Assembly (NCBI GenBank): GCA_964036045.1 | Contig: OZ038390.1 | Span: forward strand, 34,984,379 to 35,048,378 | Length of the DNA: 64,000 bases | Direction of reading: 5' to 3' | From: Eutreptiella sp. 'Long Island Sound 2002' | Lineage: Eukaryota > Euglenozoa > Euglenophyceae > Eutreptiales > Eutreptiaceae | In this document: positions 31,345 through 42,679 of the stretch, one piece after another | How the letters are laid out: each line of letters starts with the position of its first letter | How positions within the stretch are numbered: position 1 is the stretch's first letter | Made by a program: the position numbers and the translations under genes | Notes under the pieces: generated by a model | The model's input: the letters and a program-made list of their open reading frames with translations, nothing else | Told to the model about the DNA's origin: nothing | Databases searched by the model: none

Positions 31345-32662
31345 CTTGTGTGTTCGCTCTGCACGCCCCAGTGCTTTCTTCAGCCGCCATTCTTCAAGCA
31401 CCTCATCGTCAGCCCCCCAATCAGTGGATTCTGGGCTGCAGGTGCCTTCGGCTCCTCTAGTTGTATCTGGTGCGGCCACATCTTTGGCCACAGAGTCAGT
31501 GGAATCTGGGGTTGTGGAGCCTTCAGCGTCTGTTGCAGAGTCTTCTACTGCTGCCACAGGGCCTGCCACAAGGTCCCATCAGATTGACTACTGCAGGACA
31601 GCTCTGGTTGCAGGTCAGAGCCACAGGGTCTGCTGCACACCCACCCAGCACACAGTCAGATGGGAATGGGAAGCCTGTGTGCAGTCATCTTTTCCGGCAA
31701 GCTTTGTTTGTGCAGTGAAAACCATTTTTCTCCTCAGGACAAGTGACAAAAAGTGAAAAAAACCATGGGTCCTGGAATTGAACTGATGTGTGGGATTTCT
31801 TGTGATTTGGCCGTTTTGTTTTGCTGACTTGTTAGGGCTTCTGGCTTCTGCACCAGCGCCCATTAATTTTTAGACCAGGGTATATACCACTGGACCACTG
31901 GCTGACACTGACATACATTGTCCTCAGGGAGCATGTACCCCCCCCCCCCTGTCCAAGAACCACCTTGCGCAAGAACCAACCCCTGGTTCCGCGGTCAAAT
32001 TCTTGCATCACTTTTTTTACAAGGGTGGTGGGTTTTTCATGTTTCTGGTGGATGTAGGACAGCTATTCAGGTGTGCAGGACATCATTTCATGCTTGTTAC
32101 TACAGGTCCCCCCATCAGGGGGGACCCTATCAGTCACTCACAGGCGCACATACCCCTTAAACCCCTCCCCCCTGCTCTCGACCCCTTCCCCGAAGCAACC
32201 AGCCCCTGACAAGAAACAAACAAACGTCAATTAAACATAGGGGGCCAGTGACAGCACCACTTTGCAAATTTTATGTTTTCATGTTTGGTGCAGTCCCCAT
32301 GCATTTTAACGTCCCAGAACCCAAGCCTAAGCCTAAGCCGAAGCCAGCTCCAAAGGCGACTGCAGCACCGAAGCCTGGCCCCAAGGGGCAGCACAGACAG
32401 GAATTCAGGATGGTGTATCACAGGAAGAAGGGTTTCACGTCTCAGCCAGTTGAACAGTAGATCATCCCATGCACGTTGGAAGGCACGCTACAGCCCAGTC
32501 ACCTGAGATTCACTCCTTTGGTGTTCATTTGTCAACGTGGTGAACTGTGGGAAAGGAGAGGGCACGCATGTCCCGGCGCAACGCGCCGGAAAATTTTTTT
32601 TCCGCGGTACGGGGTTGCCCACGGTCGTGCGCAAGAACCAACCCCTGGTTCCGCGGTCAAAT
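31345..32662. other. Dispersed repeats and a small Lys-Pro frame
   Basis: This holds the second copies of the 30018, 29655 and 28789 repeats described above. A short hairpin repeat, GCGCAAGAACCAACCCCTGG then TTCCGCGGTCAAA, occurs at 31966-32000, 32628-32662 and, diverged, 36898-36932. A frame at 32248-32460 contains EPKPKPKPKPAPK from a short AAGCCT repeat; it is not convincing as a gene. Confidence 0.45.
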
Positions 32663-33310
32663 CACCTCGAAGAGGGTTGTTAGATCAAGCGCAGGTGCGT
32701 ACGCCATATACCCCCCTTTTTTGGGGTCATTCGCGTACCATACCCCAAGGTATGGTACCGGATGTCCAACCCCTTGTAAAATCATCATTTTAGGAGAGAA
32801 AATGATCCCCCAATGAATTTTTCGTTTTTGACCCTTTTACCCCCCCGTACCCGGGTACCCCTTTTTGGGGGGGGTGGGGGGTGTCGGGGGGGGGGTCAAA
32901 ACTTCTCTGCGTATTCTGGGTGCTCTGTGTGGATTTGGACCCAGGTCTGGGGCAACTTTTTTCTTGTACATGGACCCCCTAACCCATGGCGGGGGTCTCG
33001 GGTCCGAACTCAGGGTACCCCTGGTCGCTCCCCCCTATGGGCCCTTGCTAGTGAGGACTTAGCCGTTTTCACGCTGGATAAGGCTGTTTAGTGACACCTG
33101 CAAGATTTCTGAAATCACCTCGCAGAGGTTGTTAGATCAAAGCCAGGCAGACGTATAAAGGGGAAAACGCCACATACCCCCCCATTTTGGCCTTTTTGGG
33201 CCTATTCGCGTACCCTACCCCAAGGGGTTGAATTGTTAGTTTAACCCCTTGTAAAATCATTATTTTGTCCAATAAATGCATCCCCCAATGAGTTTTTGGT
33301 CCGGACCCCC
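32663..33310. repeat. Two diverged copies of an approximately 170-bp segment
   Basis: Copies at about 32663-32825 and 33113-33300 share AAATCACCTCG, GGTTGTTAGATCAA, ATTCGCGTACC, TACCCCAAGG and CCCTTGTAAAATCAT, then the CCCCCAATGA block. Spacing is about 450 bp. G-rich homopolymers fill 32865-32900 and 33350-33390. Confidence 0.6.
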
Positions 33311-33766
33311 CCAGACCCCCCCCACTTGAAACCCACTTTTTGGAGCCTTTGAGGGGGGGGTGGGGGTGGGTGGGGGGGGGTGGGGGGGGGTCAAAAATGT
33401 CGAAAAAAATGACCCCCCCTTTTTTTGGGTCGAAAATCACGAATCTTTTGGTTTTTTTCGATTTTGAGCCGAAAAAGTGTTTCCGGGTCCCGACTCCATA
33501 GGGTTTGTATGGGGCGGAGTGGGACGAGCGCTTTATGCAGTTTGTGCACTTTTCAGCCATTTTTGCTATGTTGGCGGTTTTGGCGACCTCGGTGACCCTG
33601 TGGTACCCACTCTGAGGGGTGTGAGTGGGGATGTTGTGACAGTATATGCCTACTAGGATATGGAAGGACGTTTTTTGCAGTCTCTAGCCTTGCCGAGGGC
33701 CGTTCACAACCCGTGCCAAAGACGCAAAATGACTGTTTCCACCAATAATGGCCTAGCGAATGGGCC

Positions 33767-34732
33767 GGTACACAACCTGCTTATGCAGTTTTCACCCTTG
33801 GCAGCTCAAAAATCGAAGTTTTTGAAACTTGTTTTTGTGATATTGTGATCACCTAAAATGACCATCCAAGGTATGTAAAGCATGTATTAGGCTGTATTTG
33901 CGTGTTTTTCATCCTATTGGGGTATTAGGTCTGGGGGGGGGGTCTCCCAAGGGATTGGTACACAACCTGCTTATGCAGCTTTTCACTCGAGGCAGCTCAA
34001 AAATCGAAGTTTTTTTTTGAAACTTGTTTTTGTGATATTGTGATCACCTAAAATGACCATCCAAGGTATGTAAAGCATGTATTAGGCTGTATTTGCGTGT
34101 TTTTCATCCTATTGGGGTATTAGGTCTGGGGGGGGGTCTCCCAAGGGATTGGTACACAACCTGCTAGTGCAGTTTTTCAACCTGGGCAGCTCAAAAATCG
34201 AAGTTTTCAAAACTGGTTTTTTTGATATTGTCACCACTTAAAATGACCATCCAAGGTATGTAAAGCATGTTTTAGGCCGTATTTACATGTTTTTCACCCT
34301 ATTTGGGTATTAGGTCCGGGGGTGGGTGGGGGTCCCAAGGGATTGGTACACAACCTGCTTATGCAGTTTTTCACCCCGGGCAGCTCAAAAATCGAAGTTT
34401 TCAAAACTGGTTTTTATGATATTGTGATCACCTAAAATGACCATCTAAGGTATGTAAAGCATGTTTTAGGCCGTATTTACGTGTATTTCACCCTATTTGG
34501 GTATTAGGTCGCGGGGGGGGGGGTCTCCCAAGGGATTGGTACACAACCTGCTTATGCAGCTTTTCACTCGAGGCAGCTCAAAAATCGAAGTTTTTGAAAC
34601 TTGTTTTTGTGATATTGTGATCACCTAAAATGACCATCCAAGGTATGTAAAGCATGTTTTAGGCCGTATTTACATGTTTTTCACCCTTTTGGGTATTGGC
34701 CACACGGGGGGGGGGGTCTCCCAAGGGATTGG
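33767..34732. repeat. 193-bp satellite array, five units
   Basis: Units begin GGTACACAACCTGC at 33767, 33957, 34151, 34345 and 34539, giving spacings of 190, 194, 194 and 194 bp. Each contains CTGCTTATGCAG (a small palindrome), AGCTCAAAAATCGAAGTTTT, TGATATTGTGATCACC, CATCCAAGGTATGTAAAGCA and a terminal G run. Units are about 90-95 percent alike by eye. No gene lies within. Confidence 0.92.
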
Positions 34733-35439
34733 GGGGGAACGTTAGCGCGCCGGGCGCGCGCCGGGCATCTTTTTGGACCCGTGCCCCTCTAGTGGCCTTT
34801 TAGGGGGTGCACTAAGGGGGCGCACTTAGCACAGTGCAGCTATTTGGGCGCCTGGCTGTACTAGAGACCCACACTTTGAGATACTAGGAGCATCATGGTG
34901 ACCCCTAGCGTAGGTTTTGACTTCTGATTTTGTCTCCTTTGTTGGGGACCCCCGAGAATGCAGGGGTGACGTAGCATCTCCGCCCTCTTCTGGGCCCCAA
35001 CCTTCCGGTGCACCAGTCAGTCCGCATTTTGTTGCATTTCACTCAGTTTTGCATCCGGAGGCAAGTCCTGCCTCAGGTTTGGACTGACCAAAGCAACTCG
35101 GCCGCCACGCAAGATGAGGCAGAGGATGAGGCGGAAGTGTGTGTTTTGTGTTGCCAAAGGCGCTCCACCGTCGCAGTTTGTGATGAGTGTAAGGAGCACT
35201 ATTGTAATGAATGTATTGACACCCACACTTGTGGGACCAATGTTGTTTGTTAATTACACTACAAATGACAGTCGGTGTGGTTGAATTCAGAGATCCTGCT
35301 TTATTTTGCAACGTGCTTTGTAGGGAAGGTGTGCAGTGCAATGTGGTCTACTTGCGGGGCTTCTCCATGGGAGGGTAAATCTGGGGCTGAAGTCGGGATA
35401 GTTAATAGGAAAGTAGCGCGCCGGGCAAACATTCCCCCT
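34733..35439. mobile_element. 707-bp insertion between satellite units, with a short Cys-rich frame
   Basis: The array breaks exactly at a unit boundary at 34733 and resumes at 35440. Both ends of the intervening DNA carry TAGCGCGCCGGGC in direct orientation (about 34743 and 35413). Inside, plus frame 35008-35253 (no ATG) ends in a Cys-rich block with CVLC, CDEC, YCNEC and HTC spacing, similar in style to B-box or treble-clef zinc sites. The precise placement suggests a later insertion rather than satellite decay; the class of element is unknown. Confidence 0.45.
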
Positions 35440-35590
35440 GGTACACAACCTGCTAGTGCAGTTTTTCACCCTGGGCAGCTCAAAAATCGAAGTTTTCAGA
35501 ACTTGTTTTTTTGATATTGTCACCACTTAAAATGATCATCCAAGGTATGTAAAGCATTTTTTAGGCGTATTTATGTAGTTTTTACCCTAT
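35440..35590. repeat. Isolated 193-bp satellite unit
   Basis: This is a further copy of the same unit, beginning GGTACACAACCTGCTAGTGC. It resembles the third unit of the main array (34151) most closely. It is cut off near 35590 by the next repeat family. Confidence 0.85.
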
Positions 35591-35635
35591 TTAGGGTGTG
35601 TGTGGCTTGGGGTAGATTCTCTGCGAGGTGGACTT

Positions 35636-36215
35636 GCCGAAGGCAATAGAATTCGACTTTTTCGGAAGCCCTGCTGTCGCCCCTGGGATGGGTTTGGGTG
35701 ATGATTTAGTGACAATACGGGTACTTGAGCACCCATGGGGACCCACGTAGTGGCCGCCAAGCCCATATAGCCCGAGCCATGGTCCCCCCAAAAGCCCCAA
35801 AATGGCCGTTGTGTAGGCTGTTTAGTGACACCTGCAAGATTTCCGAAATTCGCCTTTTTCCAAAACCCTTCTGTCACCCCTAGAGTGGGTTTGGGTGATG
35901 ATTTAGTGACAATAAGGGTACCTGAGCACCCATGGGGACCCACGCAGTGGCTGCCAAGCCTATATAGCCCGAGCCATGGCCCCCCCAAAAGCCCCGAAAT
36001 TTGCCGTTGTGTAGGTTGTTTGGTGACACCTGCAAGATTTCCAAAATTCGCCTTTTTCTGAAACCCTGCTGTCGCCCCTAGGATGGGTTTGGGTGATGAT
36101 TTAGTGACAATACGGGTACTTGAGCACCCATGGGGACCCACGTAGTGGCCGCCAAGCCCATATAGCCCGAGCCATGGGCTACCCAAAAGCTTCAAAATTG
36201 CTGTTTGTAGGTGGT
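35636..36215. repeat. 197-bp satellite, three units
   Basis: The shared block GATGATTTAGTGACAATA occurs at 35700, 35897 and 36094, a constant 197-bp spacing. Each unit has TGGGTTTGGG, CACCCATGGGGACCCACG, TATAGCCCGAGCCATGG and GACACCTGCAAGATTTCC. It is nested within the 193-bp family. The sequence CTTGCCGAAGGCAATAGAATT lies at both the left boundary (about 35633) and near 36862, enclosing this array and the next. Confidence 0.88.
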
Positions 36216-36224
36216 TCAATGGCC

Positions 36225-36838
36225 TTTGGTGTGTGCACAAACTGCTCAAGCAATTTTCCACCCTCTACAGGTCAAAAATGGAAATCACCTCAAAACATTT
36301 TTTTGATATTGTGACCACTTACAATGATGAAATATGCTATGTAAAGCATGTTTTAGCCCCCTTTTATGTGTTTTTCACCCTATTTGGGTGTTGGGGGGGG
36401 GGCTCCCAAGGGGTCTAGGGCACAACCTGCTTATGCAGTTTTCCCGCCTCGGCAACTCAAAAATGGAAATTTTCCGAAACTGATTTTTTTGATACTTTGA
36501 CCATCCAAAAAGATCAAATATCCTATGTAAAGCATGTTTTAGCCCCTCTTTATGTGTTTTTCACCCTATCTGGGTGTTGGGGGGGGGGCTCCCAAGGGGT
36601 CCAGGGCACAACCTGCATATGCAGTTTTCCCGCCTCGGCAGCTCAAAAATGGAAATGTCCAAAACTGATTTTTTTGATACTTTGACCATCCAAAAAGATC
36701 AAATATCCTATGTAAAGCATGTTTTAGCCCCTCTTTATGTGTTTTTCACCCTATCTGGGTGTTGGGGGGGGGCCTCCCAAGGGGTCTAGGGCACAACCTG
36801 CATATGCAGTTTTTCTGCCTCAGCAACTCAAAAAAGGT
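36225..36838. repeat. Diverged 193-bp satellite subfamily, three full units and a partial
   Basis: Units begin at about 36225, 36418, 36603 and 36787 (partial). They keep ACAACCTGC.TATGCAGTTTT, AGCTCAAAAATGGAAA and TATGTAAAGCATGTTTTAGC but differ consistently from the first array (for example CCTCTTTATGTGTTTTTCAC). This marks an older or separately homogenised subfamily. Confidence 0.85.
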
Positions 36839-37650
36839 TGTCCCTCTCCCCTCTTCGAGGTGCCTTGCCGAAGGCAATAGAATTTAGGGGGAAAAGTGTG
36901 CGCAAGAACCGACCCCTGATTCCGCGGTCAAACATTGCTGGTTCCTGGACACGGGGGGGGGGGGAGGGTACAGACCGAGAGAAGAAAATTTTGGGTTACC
37001 ACATGACACCAGCTACAAAGCAACCGAAAGGAAGGTGTGTTTGGAGCCTCGGACTAAGATCCAGCGCACTGGGAACCTGTTTTGCTGAAAAATTGGTCCG
37101 CCGATTTGTTCCGCCGATTTGGGGGGGGGATTGTTCCATTTTGCATGGCACTCCTCAATCAGTGCTGCACCCAAAATTTTGGTTTTTGGTAACTTTGCCG
37201 AATTTCGCCACCTGCCGATTCACCTCGGCCTTCAATCTTCACACTGCTGTCTTCTTCAGCCTACAGTCATTTTGCCTCTTGCACACTGGGAAGCCTACCC
37301 CCCCCCCCCTTTGCGCACTGTCTGCGGAAGCTTGTCCCGCTCGGCAGTGCCCTGTCGCCTCTGAGATGGCGTGGCAAGCTCAGGCGATCCTGGGTGGAAG
37401 GGGTGTACAAACACAAGCCACGGCCGCTGTGGCCGCCCTCCCCCCCCCCCCCCCCCACTCTGCGCGATGCACCCTTACAGGCGCTGCCGCCAGAGGTCTC
37501 CCACTCTCTCATGCTCGACAGCCAGCGATCTGGCGAAGCCCGCACTCTCCCCCAGGCTCGGCAGCTAGCGGTCTGGCGGAGCCCTCACTCACCCTAGGCT
37601 GGGCAGCCAGCGATCTGGCGGGGCCCTCACTCACCCCCCTGAACCAAGGG
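36839..37650. other. Spacer before the 950-bp array
   Basis: Contains the third hairpin repeat copy (36898-36932), a CCGATTTGTTCCGCCGATTT block related to 29560-29580, and an 18-base C run at 37439-37456. The AGCGATCTGGCG motifs at 37525-37620 are the end of a unit of the following array. Confidence 0.5.
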
Positions 37651-38170
37651 ACTACTGACTTTTTATTATTTGCCTGCTAGTATTACCTACCTGTCTACCT
37701 ACACAATGGTGTGTATTGCATAGCCAGTACTGTATCCCCGTGTCCCCTCCCCTCCCACCGTCTGCTGCACGTCTGCAGGTGCGTCACCTCATGTGTCAAA
37801 GGGAGCGGGAACCCTAAAGGTGCCCCGCACAGGTGGTCCTCCCCTCTGCCCCCTGCCCCCTGCCCCTGCCCCTCACACACCTCCCTTCCTTGGCAGCGCC
37901 AGTGGGCCGTCCCACGGCTGCCCTCCTACCCTCCACCCTCCCCCGGGAGCGCCAGTGGGCGATCCCACGGCTGCGCTCCACCTTCCCCCCTCTCCTGCGG
38001 CGCCTGTGGGCGATCCCACGGCTGCAATCCACCCCCCCCCCCCCTTCCCAAGCAGCGCCTGTGGGCGATCCCACGGCTGCACTCCATCCCCCTCTCTCCC
38101 CCTGCAGCGCCGGTGGGCGATCCCACGGCTGCGCTCCCCCCCCCCCGCCCCACAACCCGCCCCATTACAC

Positions 38171-38246
38171 CGCCGGCCGAGTGGTCGAGCGGTCAACCCC
38201 ATGAGCTGCTGAGTGGCAGTCGCGGGTTCGGATCCCTACTTCCCCT
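38171..38246 (+). repeat. tRNA-Ser-like module, copy 1
   Basis: GGCCGAGTGGTCGAGCGGT matches the D-arm of serine tRNAs, and TGGTCGAGCGG fits the A-box consensus. The B box reads GGTTCGGATCC, one base from consensus. The T stem pairs over only three bases and no acceptor stem forms, so this is a pseudo-tRNA. Confidence 0.65.
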
Positions 38247-39120
38247 CGTGCCCCCAACTTAGGTAATACAGTATAGGTAGCTGTACTACACGCAACTGTA
38301 TTTTGCCTGCTAGTATTACCTACCTACCAACCAGTGCAATAGTGTATATAGTATTGCCAGTGCTGTATCTCCGTGACCCCTCCCCTCCTACCCCCGCTGC
38401 ACATCTGCAGGTACTTCCACTCACAGAACCAGGGGAGCGGGAGCCCCGACGGTGCCCCGCACAGGTGGACCTCCCTCCCCCCTGCCCCTGCCCCTGCCCC
38501 TACCCCCAGGCTCGGCAGCTAGCAGTCTGGCGGAGCCCTCACTCACCCCGGGCTAGGCAGCCAGCGATCTGGCGGGGCCCTCACTCACCCCCCTGAACCA
38601 AGGGACTACTGACTTTTTATTATTTGCCTGCTAGTATTACCTACCTGTCTACCTACACAATGGTGTGTATTGCATAGCCAGTACTGTATCCCCGTGTCCC
38701 CTCCCCTCCCACCGTCTGCTGCACGTCTGCAGGTGCGTCACCTCATGTGTCAAAGGGAGCGGGAACCCTAAAGGTGCCCCGCACAGGTGGTCCTCCCCCC
38801 TGCCCCCTGCCCCCCTGCCCCTGCCCCTCACACACCTCCCTTCCTTGGCAGCGCCAGTGGGCCGTCCCACGGCTGCCCTCCTACCCTCCACCCTCCCCCG
38901 GGAGCGCCAGTGGGCGATCCCACGGCTGCGCTCCACCTTCCCCCCTCTCCTGCGGCGCCTGTGGGCGATCCCACGGCTGCACTCCTTCCCCCCCCTTCCC
39001 AAGCAGCGCCTGTGGGCGATCCCACGGCTGCACTCCATCCCCCTCTCTCCCCCTGCAGCGCCTGTGGGCGATCCCACGGCTGCAATCCCCCCCTCGCCCC
39101 CACAACCCGCCCCATTACAC

Positions 39121-39196
39121 CGCCGGCCGAGTGGTCGAGCGGTCAACCCCATGAGCTGCTGAGTGGCAGTCGCGGGTTCGAATCCCTACTTCCCCT
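39121..39196 (+). repeat. tRNA-Ser-like module, copy 2, with consensus A and B boxes
   Basis: TGGTCGAGCGG fits the RNA polymerase III A box, and GGTTCGAATCC is a perfect B box 49 bases downstream of the A-box start region. The flanks do not pair into an acceptor stem. This copy could still recruit TFIIIC or be transcribed. It is the head expected of a tRNA-derived SINE, now amplified as part of a tandem satellite. Confidence 0.7.
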
Positions 39197-40018
39197 CGTG
39201 CCCCCAACTTAGGTAATACAGTATAGGTAGCTGTACTACACGTAACTGTATTTTGCCTGCTAGTATTACCTACCTACCAACCAGTGCAATAGTGTATATT
39301 GTATTGCCAGTGCTGTATCTCCGTGACCCCTCCCCTCCTACCCCCGCTGCACATCTGCAGGTACTTCCACTCACAGAACCAGGGGAGCGGGAGCCCCGAC
39401 GGTGCCCCGCACAGGTGGACCTCCCTCCCCCCTGCCCCTGCCCCTGCCCCTACCCCCAGGCTCGACAGCTAGCAGTCTGGCGGAGCCCTCACTCACCCCG
39501 GGCTAGGCAGCCAGCGATCTGGCGGGGCCCTCACTCACCCCCCTGAACCAAGGGACTACTGACTTTTTATTATTTGCCTGCTAGTATTACCTACCTGTCT
39601 ACCTACACAATGGTGTGTATTGCATAGCCAGTACTGTATCCCCGTGTCCCCTCCCCTCCCACCGTCTGCTGCACGTCTGCAGGTGCGTCACCTCATGTGT
39701 CAAAGGGAGCGGGAACCCTAAAGGTGCCCCGCACAGGTGGTCCTCCCCTCTGCCCCCTGCCCCCTGCCCCTGCCCCTCACACACCTCCCTTCCTTGGCAG
39801 CGCCAGTGGGCCGTCCCACGGCTGCCCTCCTACCCTCCACCCTCCCCCGGGAGCGCCAGTGGGCGATCCCACGGCTGCGCTCCACCTTCCCCCCTCTCCT
39901 GCGGCGCCTGTGGGCGATCCCACGGCTGCACTCCTTCCCCCCCCTTCCCAAGCAGCGCCTGTGGGCGATCCCACGGCTGCACTCCCCCCATCCCCCCCCC
40001 CAACCCGCCCCATTACAC

Positions 40019-40094
40019 CGCCGGCCGAGTGGTCGAGCGGTCAACCCCATGAGCTGCTGAGTGGCAGTCGCGGGTTCGCATCCCTACTTCCCCT
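40019..40094 (+). repeat. tRNA-Ser-like module, copy 3
   Basis: The A box is identical to the other copies. The B box reads GGTTCGCATCC, differing at one core base. The single variable base among the three copies (G, A, C) falls at the same B-box position. Confidence 0.65.
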
Positions 40095-40620
40095 CGTGCC
40101 CCCAACACAGGTAATACAGTATAGGTAGCTGTACTACACGTAACTGTATTTGCCTGCTAGTATTACCTACCTACCAACCAGTGCAAAAGTGTATATTGTA
40201 TTGCCAGTGCTGTATCTCCGTGACCCCTCCCCTTCTACCCCCGCTGCACATCTGCAGGTACTTCCACTCACAGAACCAGGGGAGCGGGAGCCCCGACGGT
40301 GCCCCGCACAGGTGGACCTCCCTCCCCCCTGCCCCTGCCCCTGCCCCTACCCCCAGGCACAGCCACACACAGGAAATACAGTATAGGTGGCCGTACTACA
40401 CGTAACTGTATTTGCCTGCTAGTATTACCTAACTACCTACCTACCAGTGCAATAATGTATACTGTATGGCCAGTACTGTATCTTCGTGACCCCTCCCCTC
40501 CTGCCCCCCGCAGCACATCTGCAGGTGCTTCAACTCACAGAACCAGGGGAGCGGGAGCCCCGACGGTGCCCCGCACAGGTGGACCTCCCTCCCCCCTACC
40601 CCTGCCCCAGTACAAAGCAC

Positions 40621-41289
40621 AACGCGAACACGCCAGGGATACGGCCGCACTCAATGCACGTGCGACAATACTAGAGGAGGAGGCGTGTGCCCCGCCCGCT
40701 GGCTGCATGGCCAAAGGGTGAGTGTGGTGCGCCGGAGCCGAGCTTCCCCAATGCGGCACTCCGTGGGCCCCTAAGGCCCTCTTCGGATTCGGGAAGGTAA
40801 GCCCAAAGCCCAAAGCCCCCCCTTTGCGCATGTCGTGGTCGGGGGTTCGATTCCCGGTTCGTCTGTCCGTCCAGGGGCCCGTCGGCGAGGTCCCCGCCAC
40901 CGCCCCCTTCAGCATCCCGCTCCACCATCGGTACCGCCGGTGGATCGGTGGCGTGTCTCGTCCTCATAGTTTTTTGTCCAGTTGCAAGGTATGTCTACTT
41001 CTGGTTGTATCGGGTATGAGCACAGGGAGTCAGAGAAAAAAAAAAAGCAAGGCCCCAACCGCAACACACCTGCAGCAGCGCGCTCCACCACCGGTGCCGC
41101 TTGCGCCGCCGGAACCGCATCTCCTCCTCATATTCCTCCTCAGCGAGGAATCGAACCTTCATCTTCAGGGCAGCGGCCGGCTGCATTGCCGCTGCGGTAC
41201 ATGGCCCAAAAGGCCGCATTATGCACCCCTGCTCTTAGGAATGCTTTGTTTGAACAGATGTGTGGAGCGCTTTGTTGACCTGCTTGCGG
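40621..41289. other. Intergenic, isolated B-box-like sequence
   Basis: GGGGGTTCGATTCCCGG at about 40846-40862 resembles a tRNA T arm, but no A box or acceptor stem accompanies it. No gene is recognised. Confidence 0.35.
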
Positions 41290-41460
41290 CCTTTGCGCAT
41301 GCACGGCCTTGTCTAGGCACGGGGTGGGTGTTGAACTGCTATTTTGAGGAAATTTTGGGACCGCTGTTTTTGTGGTCCAGAATGGAGGATTGGGTGTTTG
41401 TAGAGTGTTTGTACAGGATAAGAGGGGCTCCGTCGTGTTTGTGATAGTGCATTGTGTCCC
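41290..41460 (-). repeat. Dispersed repeat R1, distant copy
   Basis: The plus strand reads GGCCTTGTCTAGGCACGGGG, followed by TTTTGTGGTCCAGAA in place of the hairpin and AAGAGGGGC. The order matches the 25.5-26.4 kb units, so the family is dispersed and not confined to that block. Confidence 0.5.
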
Positions 41461-42679
41461 AGGAGAAAATATTTTTTTTAGATGCGAAAATATTTTTTTC
41501 AGCTGCGCTAAAAAATAATAGAACATCTAAAAAAAATACGAGACATCTAAAATTTAATACAAAACATCTGGAAAAAAATGTCGAAAGTGACTAAAACTTT
41601 AGATGGCTCTCTAAAAACCATTCCGCTACATATCTAAAAAAAAAACCCCTGAAAAAATAATCCGCATCTAAAAAATAAAATAACGGATAACGCTACCCCC
41701 ACGTCCCTGCCCTGCCCCTACAAGCAACATGCAATAGAAACCACCGATTTACACTGTTCGTTGCATCTAGGGACAACATGATGCCTAGCATGACACCACT
41801 GCCAACAAGATTGCCTGATGCCAGATGCACTTTCCGAACATGCTGTTGTAGTACACTTTAGCTTACGTGAGGATGATGGATAATGCAACCCACTTGATGG
41901 CGTAGGAACCTGTCACCTTGCAACTGATGCACAAGACGCCTTCGTTGTGGACAAGGACTGGAGTGCCATGGATTTTTGGACATGACCCAAACAAATACAG
42001 AACCACCATCCCTCCCTGTGTGCACCCTAGTCGGCCTATGTTGACCCACCATCTGAAGACATTTGGAAAGAGCAACACTTGAGCATGAAATTATGGGCAA
42101 AATTATGCACCAACCGAGTAGTGCTTGAAAACCACCTCTCAGAGGCAAAAACACTCGTCTTTGTGCACCGAATAATGCCTCTGAACAAAGTCCGAGCAAG
42201 GAATCTGGAACTTGGGACTGACTGGGCAGACTGCGAAAGCCGCAAAAAATCCACGAACTGTTGTGTTGGGATGCACGGTTGTAAGGAGTTGTTAACTATG
42301 ATTGTCAAACACGGCAGCACAGCCACGCAGGTGGCACGTGGTACTTCAGAAGAAATGAGCAGAAAAAGTCTGGATGGATCACTCTCCGTCTGGGTATTCT
42401 GCCGGGAAGCTGAGCGTAGGGACGTTTTTGGGTTAGTACCTTCGTGGTCAGACTCCAGATACAAAAGGATGATGCACTATCCGAATTTGGAATATTATGA
42501 AAAGCTGTAAGAAACAGATATGTAATAGCGTGGGAACTGGGTTTCTTTTCTGTCTACCACTTGATCGTGCACTCAAAGCTCTCCATTGCGAGGACCTTAC
42601 CCCAACCCTTGAAATTGTGCCGCTGGGCTGTGGCCAAGGTGGCTAAGTACCCTATTTCACAAAATCGAGGCATTATGTA
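41461..42679. other. A/T-rich CATCTAAAA repeats, then unrecognised sequence
   Basis: Between 41461 and 41690 the motif ATCTAAAA or its close variants appears about eight times with irregular spacing, in DNA much richer in A/T than its surroundings. A plus frame at 42079-42510 (143 codons) is open but not recognised; the antisense frame is equally open. Confidence 0.3.

Larger units (their letters stand above)
37651..40620. repeat. Approximately 950-bp higher-order tandem array with nested subrepeats and tRNA-like modules
   Basis: The marker ACTACTGACTTTTTATTATT occurs at 37651, 38605 and 39555 (spacings 954 and 950); the third unit decays after about 40340 into partial copies up to 40610. 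Each unit contains two related half-units starting TTTGCCTGCTAGTATTACCT, a cluster of four to five GTGGGCGATCCCACGGCTGC subrepeats about 57 bp apart, and one tRNA-like module. The subrepeat count falls from five to four in the third unit. All the Pro-rich frames that read through are artefacts of composition. Confidence 0.9.

Noticed and set aside
33767-36838. Regular repeats as a CRISPR array
   Set aside because: Units of about 193 bp are contiguous without unique spacers, and the context is eukaryotic.
37711-39212. Pro-rich frames of 140-180 codons repeated in the 950-bp array
   Set aside because: Open in several frames on both strands, and length changes with subrepeat number; composition artefact.
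40840-41165. GGTTCGATTCC at 40850 (plus) and 41150 (minus) as tRNA genes
   Set aside because: No matching A box at proper distance and no acceptor pairing.
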